Of a stretch of 64,000 bases of DNA, positions 8,429-16,275 are shown piece after piece. This DNA comes from CAXRDE01 sp964229355 (GTDB taxonomy: Bacteria > Cyanobacteriota > Sericytochromatia > UBA7694): the NCBI GenBank assembly GCA_964229355.1, contig CAXRDE010000025.1, positions 496,001 to 560,000 of the forward strand, in the 5' to 3' direction. The position numbers and the translations under genes were made by a program. The notes under the pieces were generated by a model that was not told the DNA's origin, searched no databases, and was given only the letters and a program-made list of their open reading frames with translations. Each line of letters begins with the position of its first letter. Position 1 is the stretch's first letter.

Positions 8429-8872
8429 CTAACACGGAGGAGGGCCTACAACAGCCCCTTTAATACGAGATTTTCTATACAATTCACCCCCTTCCTCTAA
8501 TATTTCATTAAAATCAGTACGTACGTTTAATTTTTCTAAAAGCTCAACGAATGCAACATAGTCTGACTCTCGACGTAAAAAGTGCTCACCCTCTCTAAAT
8601 AAAGTTGAAATGTTTTTTACACCGTCAGCACTTTTTTCAATATTTTGAGTTTTAGATAGCTCAGTAAGCCTCTGAAGTTCCTCGATGTAAACCAGGGTAT
8701 TTATAACTTTAATTTTTTCAAATAGCTTTATTGAATCAAGTAATACCTGATTTCGGGGTAGCGATATATCCATGATGGGTATATCTCTACATGAGTAATC
8801 TTGTTGAGTTACTTTTCCATAAGGCTGGCACGATGTAGCAAAATAGATCAAATATAAAACTACCCTTTTCAT
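8429..8872 (-). CDS. Small hypothetical lipoprotein, island paralogue 2
   Basis: The 147-residue protein starts best at ATG 8872 (a GTG two codons upstream directly abuts the preceding stop). The N-terminus YLIYFATSC looks like a lipoprotein signal. The mature part is helical and charged and ends in GPPPC. Weak similarity to the 162-residue paralogue is visible: VKNISTLF against VKSNSTVF, and the DFNEILEEG tail against NIDEIVEKA. It directly follows micro-ORF B, whose stop lies 6 nt before this ATG. Function is unknown. The shared layout (micro-ORF then lipoprotein) with the neighbouring pair is the best clue to its origin by cassette duplication. Confidence 0.65.
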   Translation of the reverse strand: MKRVVLYLIYFATSCQPYGKVTQQDYSCRDIPIMDISLPRNQVLLDSIKLFEKIKVINTLVYIEELQRLTELSKTQNIEKSADGVKNISTLFREGEHFLRRESDYVAFVELLEKLNVRTDFNEILEEGGELYRKSRIKGAVVGPPPC

Positions 8873-8878
8873 AACCAC

Positions 8879-8965
8879 TTACCTAACGAACAGTCCGAGT
8901 TCATTGGTATCAACCTGTTCACCAGGGTAACTTGCGGGTTTATTGAAAATGGCCCTGCTATACAT
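8879..8965 (-). CDS. Micro-ORF B (28 aa), coupled to lipoprotein
   Basis: Complete 28-codon ORF with ATG at 8965, preceded by AGGGGGGA at suitable spacing. It ends with SYPGEQVDTNELGLFVR, nearly the same as micro-ORF A. The stop is 6 nt ahead of the lipoprotein ATG at 8872. Conservation of peptide, ribosome site and distance to the next gene in two places is the evidence that this is a functional unit and not chance. It lacks the 14-residue N-terminal extension of copy A, so the essential part may be the last 28 residues. Confidence 0.5.
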   Translation of the reverse strand: MYSRAIFNKPASYPGEQVDTNELGLFVR

Positions 8966-9195
8966 CAAATCCCCCCTGATTTAACATCTTATTTGAGAGT
9001 ACTTCAAACCGAACAGAAAAACAACATGTGCTGTAATATCAAATGCGTTGACAACAGTTCAGATCCGATAAATGGGCTCAGGGCCAAAGCCAATAAATTA
9101 AGATTAGCCCTCGATTTAGCGTTAATCAAGAATTCCAATAAAAACCCATTTAAGTGTAATCTCAGCTCGGGTGCAATTTCTTAACCTGTATGTCA

Positions 9196-9699
9196 TTATC
9201 GCGCCAATACAGTCGGCATGTCATCTGTCTTATGTCTCATAGCATAAAAGTCATTGTAGTTCAGTACAGCTTGCTTAATCACTATAGAATAATTATCGTG
9301 ACCTTCAAGCAAATCGAGCCCCTCAAATAAATAAGCGAAGGATGCTTCTGAAATATTGGCAAAAGCACAAAATTGTTCGGTGAACACCTCGCTATTGCTT
9401 TTTATATGGCTCACTTTTTCATCAAAATTTCCTGGAGCAGGATTTAAATAAAGCCTTTCTATTTCATCCGATATTCCTACCCATCTGCCAGGAATATCTG
9501 TGGACTCCAGAAATGCGATCAGCTTAAGATAAGCTGCTCCGTACTTCTCTGAGTCTCTCCGATTCATCTCCTCTATGCGGCTTTCGCTTAAGTTGATAAG
9601 TCTTTGCTGTTCTAATTCAGCGCAAGCAAAACCAACCACAAGAAACAAAACGAGGATTTTGCAGAATATAATTTTTTTGAGCAAGAACCGTTTTTTCAT
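9196..9699 (-). CDS. Hypothetical exported protein, island paralogue 3
   Basis: ATG 9699 gives a 167-residue protein with a Lys-rich start and a hydrophobic signal segment ending GFACAE; this may be lipidated, but the lipobox is poor (Gly at -3). Longer starts up to 9783 lack a ribosome site, and the upstream residues look non-coding. The mature protein matches the 162-residue lipoprotein over most of its length (YGAAYLKLIAFLESTDIP, KSNSEVFTEQFC, AYLFEGLDLL). Unlike the other two paralogues it has no micro-ORF upstream. Function is unknown. Confidence 0.7.
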   Translation of the reverse strand: MKKRFLLKKIIFCKILVLFLVVGFACAELEQQRLINLSESRIEEMNRRDSEKYGAAYLKLIAFLESTDIPGRWVGISDEIERLYLNPAPGNFDEKVSHIKSNSEVFTEQFCAFANISEASFAYLFEGLDLLEGHDNYSIVIKQAVLNYNDFYAMRHKTDDMPTVLAR

Positions 9700-9879
9700 T
9701 AAAATATAAACCTCGTTCTCTCTCCTATATCGCAAGGACTCAAAGGCTATAAGCAAGATGCCTTTCAGGAGCTTAAAATGCACTTATATCCCAAGATACT
9801 ATAATTTGCGCTCAACATAAGTTTGAATACTATATGTTTGTACGGTGTTTTATCTGGGAATAAGTAATAAGGGTTTTCT

Positions 9880-10734
9880 ATGATTTCTTTTTCACTAAAA
9901 CGCGCACAACCATTCTGGATATATAGCTTTTTATTCTTAACGATCGTACTGTTCCAAAGGTACTACTCACTTGAGTCGATTTCAGACTGTAGAAGAGTTT
10001 ATGAGCCCTATTTCTTCCAAGAAAACTATATTCGCGTGTTCTTTTTGCTGATGCCGTTTATTTACTTCTCTTTTCTCTACAAAAGAGATTCCATCTCAGA
10101 ACACCTGAAAGAGAATCTTCCCTTCTTTTTTATTGGATTAGCTGCAGTTTCGCTTCAAAGCTACCAACTTTTCTATCTTGCACTATTTGTGATTAGTGGA
10201 ATGACAATAAAAAGACTAAGGCTACCTACTTTTTTAGGAGCTATGGTTTTCTTTTATCTACTTTTGCCAGATATATTAGGAGCTTATAACTGCGATCATA
10301 TCAGTTCTGTAAAAGTCAATATGTATACATTCCAGACGATGCTTGAGACTTACGCTCTAGAAAACAAGGGTAGGTATCCAGATTCATCCTTAAAGCTAAG
10401 TACAGTAGCAAAGAAAAAAAATTACTGGAAAAACTTTAGAAACCCTTACAAGAAGGGTATATCGGGTTACAAAAGCAGTTATCGAGATATCTCTAAAAGT
10501 GAATTAGCTGATATCGATAGAAAAAACTCAGACATTTTAAAAAAAAGAATCCGGTATAAATTGGACGTACTCGGTGTTCGCCTAATGGAAGATATTAGTT
10601 ACTATAATCTTAGAGGGCTAGTTTTGTATTACCGTGTAACAGAAGAAAAATATTTCATCTATGGGGCCCGCAATAGTGACGCGCATTTAATTTATGATCG
10701 CAGCAATCAACCCTTTGTTCTAAGTAATTCATAA
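9880..10734 (+). CDS. Polytopic membrane protein with pseudopilin-like ectodomain
   Basis: The 284-residue protein has about four transmembrane helices in its first half (near 12-27, 53-67, 81-108, 117-134). The C-terminal half begins with SSVKVNMYTFQTMLETYALE and GRYP (142-167), the pattern found just after the N-terminal helix of type II secretion/type IV pseudopilins, followed by NPYKKG (188-193) and a beta-rich end containing YFIYGARNSD. Real pseudopilins have a prepilin peptidase site and a single N-terminal helix, which are absent here. The gene is AT-rich like the rest of the island. It may be a sensor or assembly protein that borrowed the pilin ectodomain; function is unknown. Confidence 0.75.
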   Translation: MISFSLKRAQPFWIYSFLFLTIVLFQRYYSLESISDCRRVYEPYFFQENYIRVFFLLMPFIYFSFLYKRDSISEHLKENLPFFFIGLAAVSLQSYQLFYLALFVISGMTIKRLRLPTFLGAMVFFYLLLPDILGAYNCDHISSVKVNMYTFQTMLETYALENKGRYPDSSLKLSTVAKKKNYWKNFRNPYKKGISGYKSSYRDISKSELADIDRKNSDILKKRIRYKLDVLGVRLMEDISYYNLRGLVLYYRVTEEKYFIYGARNSDAHLIYDRSNQPFVLSNS

Positions 10735-11133
10735 TTTAGTGAAAGAAGAGTAACCTTGCCACAAATAGTACTCAGCAGTACCGAGTTAAAATACTGTAAT
10801 GCCCACCATACCAGCCAGTCCCCAGCCAACCTTTCCGGCGCAGCCAGGAAGAGGTTGGTCGGGTTGAGCAGCCTTCGGTTGCTAATTCAGCCAAACCATA
10901 ATTTCTTGTGAATTTTACGGGTTAGTATAATCTCTGAACTAGAGTACCCTTAAGGTGTAATTTTCAACTGAGTATAATTTCTCGGACTACAAAAGACCGA
11001 TGGTCAAAGTGCTTGAACAGAGCTATTAAACACGCAGTGGAATACAAAGGGCATTAAACGCATTCAGACTTTCGAGTTTCATGGCACCCGCTTATAGATT
11101 CATTCATTGGTGCTTTAAAAATCCACACCCAGG
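10735..11133. other. Gene-free 399-bp stretch with stable hairpins
   Basis: No convincing ORF was found. It holds a GC-rich hairpin at 10821-10863 (CCAACCTTTCC paired with GGAAGAGGTTGG, extended by CCC/GGG outside), followed 3 nt later by a second hairpin at 10867-10883 (AGCAGCC-TTC-GGTTGCT). Two similar promoter-like motifs containing AGTATAATYTCT occur near 10922-10935 and 10971-10984. There is no T-tract after either hairpin, so these are not ordinary terminators. The GC-rich block stands out against its AT-rich surroundings. It could be a structured RNA, a recombination site or a gene remnant. Confidence 0.35.
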
Positions 11134-11781
11134 CTAGGCATTGAGGAATTCAGCAGCAGTTCTGAGATAAGATGGCACCTTGGCTTTGGTCATACCGCTG
11201 AGCTTTTGCATCAGGGCAAAAGTGGGCATGGGCAACCCATAGTCACCTTGCAGACGCCGCAGGGCGTGTAACCACAGATGACTCGTCATCTCAGCGTCGG
11301 CCAGGGCGCGGTGAAAGACCCCATCTGTCGGGATTTGCTGCGAATGCACCAGATTGCCCAGCTTATAAGACGGGGCTTCGGGGATCAGGCGGCGACAGAC
11401 CAATACCGTACAAGCATAGTTTTCACTGCTGCGACGCCCAATCAAGGCCAGCTCAGCTTCTAAAAAGCGGCGATCAAAGCTTGCATTGTGAGCCACCAGG
11501 CTGGCATCGCCCAGAAAATCGGCAAAGGCGTTCATGACTTCGCCACAGGGGCGGGCTTTGGCCAGCATGGCATTGCTGATGCCCGTGTAGTTTTGAATAA
11601 AGCCAGAGACCCGAAAACCGGGGTTCATGAGTTCCTGAAAGCGATCGACCACCCGACCCGATTCCAGTTTGACAGCGCCGATCTCAATCGCGCGATCCCC
11701 GCGATGGGGACTCAGGCCCGTGGTTTCAAAATCGAGTACCACCACCGTATCCGCCCGACGGGTTTGCAGGCGCGATGTCAT
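11134..11781 (-). CDS. DnaQ-like 3'-5' exonuclease
   Basis: The protein has all DEDDh exonuclease motifs: VLDFETTGL (Exo I), AHNASFDRRFL (Exo II) and HRALADAEMT (Exo III with catalytic His). These are typical of DNA polymerase III epsilon-like proofreading or RNase T-type enzymes. The start at ATG 11781 (MTSRLQTRR) is chosen because it overlaps the stop of the upstream dipeptidase gene by ATGA; a longer frame to 11865 would run inside that gene. At 215 residues it lacks the polymerase-binding C-terminus of true DnaQ, so it is probably a stand-alone repair or RNA-processing exonuclease. Confidence 0.85.
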   Translation of the reverse strand: MTSRLQTRRADTVVVLDFETTGLSPHRGDRAIEIGAVKLESGRVVDRFQELMNPGFRVSGFIQNYTGISNAMLAKARPCGEVMNAFADFLGDASLVAHNASFDRRFLEAELALIGRRSSENYACTVLVCRRLIPEAPSYKLGNLVHSQQIPTDGVFHRALADAEMTSHLWLHALRRLQGDYGLPMPTFALMQKLSGMTKAKVPSYLRTAAEFLNA

Positions 11782-12473
11782 GATCCCGGCCTGGGGGCAG
11801 CCGGATTGGGCGGCAAACGCAGGACTTTGGGGTCTAAACCGATAAGCGGCGGATACTCTTTCCAATGAATCAAATCAAAATGCCACCACTCGCTGTCGAG
11901 TCCCTTGAAGCCATGTTTTTCCATGACGCGCTGCAAGATTTGGCTATTGAGCCGGGCCTGGGCTGGGGTACCGGCGTAATCCCGACCGGCCCTGGGCGAA
12001 AAATCGTCAAACGCGGTGGGCATGACCATTTCATTGCCCTCGGCATCCACCAGTGTGAGGTCAATGGCCGTGCCACGGGTGTGCAGGCCGCCGCGACCGG
12101 GCGGGCTCACATAGCGCGGGTCAGGGACGAGTTCCCAGAAGCGCTTTTGGGCAGCCATGGGCCGAAAACAATCCCAGACCTTGAGCCCCAATTGCTGGCT
12201 TTCGAGTTCTTGTTGTACCCGTGACAAACGTTCGGCCACCATGGGTCGTAGCCAGCAGCCCTGAAAGCTGTAGACCACGTGTTTGGTGAAATTATTGGCT
12301 GTAGCATAGCGCATATCTTGCACAATCCGGGGATTGATCTGGCGTAGCTCCACCAGTGCTAAGGGGCTGGGGGGGTTAGGTATTTCCGTTTGTTTTTCAT
12401 GGGCGCTTGTGGTCAGGGCAGGAATGCTCAACACACACGCCATTGCCAACAAAAAAGGGCTGAAAAGCTTCAT
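11778..12473 (-). CDS. VanX/DdpX-like D-Ala-D-Ala dipeptidase, exported
   Basis: The 231-residue protein has a signal peptide (hydrophobic 5-20, TTSAHE cleavage region). The zinc-site motifs of the M15D family are intact: LHTRGTAIDLT with His131 and Asp138, and EWWHFD with the general base Glu195 and His198. The WDCFRP segment (100-105) holds the conserved Arg. Such enzymes hydrolyse D-Ala-D-Ala; exported members recycle peptidoglycan dipeptide and do not by themselves give vancomycin resistance. There is no vanH, vanA or VanRS nearby. It lies upstream of the exonuclease (ATGA overlap) and downstream of an L,D-transpeptidase, so a wall-remodelling role fits. Confidence 0.88.
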   Translation of the reverse strand: MKLFSPFLLAMACVLSIPALTTSAHEKQTEIPNPPSPLALVELRQINPRIVQDMRYATANNFTKHVVYSFQGCWLRPMVAERLSRVQQELESQQLGLKVWDCFRPMAAQKRFWELVPDPRYVSPPGRGGLHTRGTAIDLTLVDAEGNEMVMPTAFDDFSPRAGRDYAGTPAQARLNSQILQRVMEKHGFKGLDSEWWHFDLIHWKEYPPLIGLDPKVLRLPPNPAAPRPGS

Positions 12474-12531
12474 GGGCCACTCCGTGAGGTGATGCCAGCA
12501 GTATACCCCAGTCCAGCTTGAGTCCGTGCTC

Positions 12532-13575
12532 TCAAGAGGTCTTTTGCTTCAGGTAACGCTGGGCTTCTTTGTGCAAATACTGGCTGTAGTCTTCAAACAC
12601 AAAGCTGGACAAGGGCTGCTTAAACAAGAGCACCGGGGTCTCTTTGGGAATGCGGTCATAGACCCAACGGGCCCCACCGCGATCGCCCCAGTAGGACTGG
12701 CCGGTTTTGGCGTCGGTTTCGACACTGGGCAAACGGCTCATGCGAATACAACCGTGCGAGGCGGGGCGCCCCAGCAGGTACAAATAGCCGCCGTCTTCAA
12801 GGGAGTGAAAGCCGTATTCGCCTTCGTTGCCGTTCATATTAATGGCAGACCAAAAGGGCATGGGGGTGTCGTCATAACGGGCCGAGCGGGGGTAATAGTC
12901 TTTAAAGCCCACTTTAAACTGCCCCAATGGGGTATCGTGACCGGGAGCCCCGGAAGACACCAATAAGCGCTCTAAGATTTGGCCCCGGTAGGTGATCTGG
13001 GCGTATTGCCGCTGCTGGGGCTGCTGCTTCGGGTCATAATGCAAATTCACCCAGATGCGGTAATCTTCGGGGCGATCACTCAGGGCCGGGTAGCGGGCCT
13101 GATGACGGGGGAACACACTGGCAGGAAAGGGTTTGACAGTTACCTGTTGCGTAAACCAGACGGTCCCGGCTTCGTCGACCACCTCAAGGGTCTGGACACC
13201 GGACTGTCGAAAAAGCAGCGTCTGTTGCTGGTGGGTCGAACCCAGGGTGATGGGTTGGGGCAAAGCCATCGCCTTCCCCTGATAATCCACCGCAGAGTAT
13301 TTGACCTGTAAGGTTACGGGATGAACCTGGGTCGCCGGGGGGATGTCTTTCCAGGCCAGGCGCAGGGTCACCGGCTGCCCTTCGGTGATGTCAGCGGGCA
13401 GATCCACCCGCAGGTGCTGCGGCCGGGGCTGCAATTGTTTCAAGGTGGGCAGATCACGGGCCAGGGTGCGGGTGCCCAGTTGCCCGGCAAAGGGCATTAC
13501 ACAAGCGGTAGCAGCCACCAAAGACCACGAAAAAAAACGGGGAAAGAGAGAACGAGATTTTGTCATAATCTTCAT
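12532..13575 (-). CDS. L,D-transpeptidase (YkuD family)
   Basis: The C-terminal half carries the YkuD signature: FHSLEDGGYLYLLGRPASHG runs into CIRMS, with catalytic Cys276 and His274. The N-terminus is an export signal (residues 12-31). ATG 13575 or 13566 could both serve as start. Residues 55-150 form a beta-rich extra domain that could bind substrate or wall. L,D-transpeptidases make 3-3 crosslinks in peptidoglycan or attach lipoproteins to it. The gene is on the same strand as the dipeptidase gene, 58 bp upstream of it, consistent with a wall-related cluster. Confidence 0.9.
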   Translation of the reverse strand: MKIMTKSRSLFPRFFSWSLVAATACVMPFAGQLGTRTLARDLPTLKQLQPRPQHLRVDLPADITEGQPVTLRLAWKDIPPATQVHPVTLQVKYSAVDYQGKAMALPQPITLGSTHQQQTLLFRQSGVQTLEVVDEAGTVWFTQQVTVKPFPASVFPRHQARYPALSDRPEDYRIWVNLHYDPKQQPQQRQYAQITYRGQILERLLVSSGAPGHDTPLGQFKVGFKDYYPRSARYDDTPMPFWSAINMNGNEGEYGFHSLEDGGYLYLLGRPASHGCIRMSRLPSVETDAKTGQSYWGDRGGARWVYDRIPKETPVLLFKQPLSSFVFEDYSQYLHKEAQRYLKQKTS

Positions 13576-13631
13576 TTTAACAAAATCTCGTCACAAAAAT
13601 AAGTTTTAAAACGTTTGTTTAACGTAGAGAC

Positions 13632-15005
13632 TTAGCGAAAGGCCACCATATCGCCCATGTTCAGAGCCGCAGCAGCGTTGACCATGCCGTGACCGTAGAA
13701 CTTGTCGATGCCGGGCTCCCCCAGATCGGTGGCGGATTTTTCGATGCGCCATTTGACCTCTTGTGCCGTAAGGCGGGGATTTTGACTCAGCAATAAAGCG
13801 GCAACTCCCGCCACAGCAGGGGACGCCATGGAGGTGCCGCTGTCAAATTCGTAAGCATTGCCAGGGGTGGGGTTTTCGTGAAGCGGGTACGTGGGCTTGG
13901 TGGACATAATTTGTACACCGGGGGCCACCACGGTGAGCCAATCGCCATAATTTGAGGTTTCGGCGCGCTGACGCTGTTCGTCAATGGAGCCCACCGCAAT
14001 CACGCCGGGAAACGCCGCAGGATAGGATTCCCACTGACCGCCCTGGTTGCCGCTGGCGGCCACCACCACGGTGTTATTGGCCAGGGCTCTTTTAATGGTT
14101 TCTTCCATGGCGGGGTCACGGTCGTGTACCCCTACACTCAGGTTCATGACCTGAACGCCTTGCTGAATGGCCCATTCAATACCCTGGGTGACGCTAATGG
14201 TATCGCCATACCCCCATTCATCGAGGACTTTAACAGGCAGAATTTTACACTGGGGGGCCACACCGGTCACGCCGATGCTGTTGGCCATCGCGCCGATAAT
14301 CCCTGCCACGTGGGTGCCGTGACCAAATTCATCGGCCCAGGGGGGCAGCTGGCTATTGGGGTTTTTACTGGCAGCAAAAGAAGCGCCGGGCAGTAAATTG
14401 CCCACCAGATCGGGATGGGTGGGGTCTACACCGGAGTCAATGACGGCCACTTTGACGTTGGGATTGCCCTGGGTTAGCTGCCAGGCCTGGGGCATATTTA
14501 AAGCCGCCAGAGCGTACTGGGCGCTGGCGGGTGTGGAAGCGCCTGGAGCAGGGGCTGTGGCTTCATTGAAGCGGCGGAAGGTGGTTTGTTGCTGAGGGTA
14601 ATAGCCCTGTTGCGGGTAAAGCTGTTCGGCTTTGTAAATGTAGTTGGGTTGCGAGCTTTCAACGCCGGTATTGGCCGAAAAAGAACGCACCACGCTCTGG
14701 GCAGAAAGGCCCTCTTTGAAGTGTTGAAAGAGAACGGTTTTGCCGTCGGGTAACACACGCAGCACTTTTAACTGGTTGGCTTTGGCATAGTTTTCAATGG
14801 CCAGTTGGCTCTTGGGCAGTTTAAAGCGAATCACCACCTGATTGGGGCGAGAAGGTTGTTCTGTACTCTGCTGACGCAGGGTATTATTCATGGTGCCGGG
14901 GACCTGACCCGTGGTCAGACCGGGGGCTTGTCCACGACAAGAGGTCATTAAGGCGGTACCCGCCAAACAAGCCATTAACGTACGGTGAAGGGGACGATGA
15001 AACAT
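13632..15005 (-). CDS. Subtilisin-like serine protease, lipoprotein
   Basis: The 457-residue S8 peptidase has a complete catalytic set: Asp190 in AVIDSGVDPTHPDL, His229 in GHGTHVAG, oxyanion Asn320 in AASGNQGG and Ser392 in SGTSMASP. The N-terminus ends in ALMTSC, a likely lipobox, so the enzyme is anchored on the outer or inner membrane. Residues 55-125 (VVIRFKLPKS to SSQPNYIY) resemble an inhibitor I9-type propeptide. A Gln/Pro-rich linker (130-165) follows. It is an extracellular or surface protease and is probably autoprocessed. It is transcribed divergently from the kinase-like gene at 15196. Confidence 0.93.
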   Translation of the reverse strand: MFHRPLHRTLMACLAGTALMTSCRGQAPGLTTGQVPGTMNNTLRQQSTEQPSRPNQVVIRFKLPKSQLAIENYAKANQLKVLRVLPDGKTVLFQHFKEGLSAQSVVRSFSANTGVESSQPNYIYKAEQLYPQQGYYPQQQTTFRRFNEATAPAPGASTPASAQYALAALNMPQAWQLTQGNPNVKVAVIDSGVDPTHPDLVGNLLPGASFAASKNPNSQLPPWADEFGHGTHVAGIIGAMANSIGVTGVAPQCKILPVKVLDEWGYGDTISVTQGIEWAIQQGVQVMNLSVGVHDRDPAMEETIKRALANNTVVVAASGNQGGQWESYPAAFPGVIAVGSIDEQRQRAETSNYGDWLTVVAPGVQIMSTKPTYPLHENPTPGNAYEFDSGTSMASPAVAGVAALLLSQNPRLTAQEVKWRIEKSATDLGEPGIDKFYGHGMVNAAAALNMGDMVAFR

Positions 15006-15195
15006 GAATAGTTCTACCTCTGCAAGCGATTGTCTTTATTATAGCGTATTTTTGGCTTTAACTTGCGGGCGCAGATTAGCATTTGCCTAAATTTGGGCAA
15101 AGTTCGAGGTAACAAAAAGCCCATGCGCGGGGCTCGCCAAAGCCAAATTCTCGTGGTAAATATGCTTAAGAAGCATCAGTCTTAAGGGAGCCACC

Positions 15196-16275
15196 ATGTC
15201 AAACCTTTCCAGACGTCTAGAGCAGCATCACATGCTGAGTGAACATCTCCCCGGGCTAAGCCAGGCCCAGGTGATTGCGTGTTTAAAAAACAGTGAGACC
15301 ACCGAGGGGTGGGGGGTTAATCACAGCGCCCAATTTAAAGAAACGCCCGTCTTTGTCAAGCGTATTCCCTTGACCACTCAGGAGTATCATCGCGCTTTCG
15401 ACACCGCCAATCATTTTGATTTGCCCATGTATTACCATTATGGTGTGGGCTCTGCAGGGTTTGGCGCATTTCGGGAATTGCTGACCCATATCAAATGCAG
15501 TCAGTGGGTAACCCGGGGGCTTCATGCAGGGTTCCCCTTGCTCTACCACTATCGGATTCTGCCCACCCCTTTGGCCTGGAAGCAGCGCAGTGAAGCAGGC
15601 CTCAAAAAACACCTGGCCTTTTGGAACCATAACGAGAATATCGCTCACTATCTGGCTGAGCGCGCCAAAGCCCCTTACGAAATCATGCTTTTTTTGGAGT
15701 ACTTTCCCTATACCTTGCACACGCTCGGTCAAGAAAAGCCCCTGCAAATTCCTGAATTTATCGCGCAGGCCGATGATAGCTTGCAGTTTTTACAGCAACA
15801 GGGCATATTGCACCTTGACGCCCATCTGGCAAACATCTTAAGCGATGGTAACCAGGTGTATATCAGTGATTTTGGACTTGCTCTCGATCGCCAGTTCAAC
15901 CTGCAGGCCGAAGAAATGGATTTTTTTGAGCAGCACACCCACTATGATCGCGCTGAACTGCTGAGTTGTTTAAATGGGCTCTGGCTGCAACGCTGTCAAA
16001 ACCTGACGTCGGAGCAGCAAAAGCAGTTATACCAGCATCTTGGGGTCGCAGAAGATGCACGTTTAGCAGAGAAAGTCGAAGCCTTTTTCGCGCAGCTGCA
16101 CCGTGCACGACCTCATCCTGACGTCGAAGAACTCCTGGGCGTTGAACTCAATCGCTTCTGGCTCCGCTACCAAAATACGCTTTTGCACATGGCACACTTT
16201 TTTGAAGCCCTGCGCCAAAACCCAGGCAAGGATACCCCCTGGACAAACCCTGCTATTCCTGAAATTTCAACCTGA
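15196..16275 (+). CDS. Protein-kinase-fold (LPS/aminoglycoside-kinase-like) protein
   Basis: The 359-residue protein has kinase-fold landmarks: a nucleotide-positioning Lys in FVKRIPL (about residue 55), the catalytic loop LHLDAHLANIL (about 205-215, HxDxxxxN pattern) and the metal-binding DFG (225-227). The pattern is closest to LPS/Kdo-kinase or phosphotransferase-like kinases, not to classical Hanks Ser/Thr kinases. Substrate is unknown. GGGAG lies a few bases before the ATG. The stop overlaps the next gene (TGATG), so it is translationally coupled to a membrane-fused ABC ATPase, suggesting a joint role at the envelope. Confidence 0.75.
   Translation: MSNLSRRLEQHHMLSEHLPGLSQAQVIACLKNSETTEGWGVNHSAQFKETPVFVKRIPLTTQEYHRAFDTANHFDLPMYYHYGVGSAGFGAFRELLTHIKCSQWVTRGLHAGFPLLYHYRILPTPLAWKQRSEAGLKKHLAFWNHNENIAHYLAERAKAPYEIMLFLEYFPYTLHTLGQEKPLQIPEFIAQADDSLQFLQQQGILHLDAHLANILSDGNQVYISDFGLALDRQFNLQAEEMDFFEQHTHYDRAELLSCLNGLWLQRCQNLTSEQQKQLYQHLGVAEDARLAEKVEAFFAQLHRARPHPDVEELLGVELNRFWLRYQNTLLHMAHFFEALRQNPGKDTPWTNPAIPEIST

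Noticed and set aside
8993..9184. Plus-strand 63-codon ORF in the island
   Set aside because: It starts at TTG with no ribosome site, and its sequence shows no domain or signal.
11782..11865. N-terminal extension of the DnaQ-like gene
   Set aside because: It lies within the dipeptidase coding sequence; ATG 11781 forms a standard ATGA overlap.
12526..13602. Long plus-strand frames opposite the L,D-transpeptidase
   Set aside because: They mirror a gene with clear YkuD motifs and have no start signals; high-GC antisense shadows.
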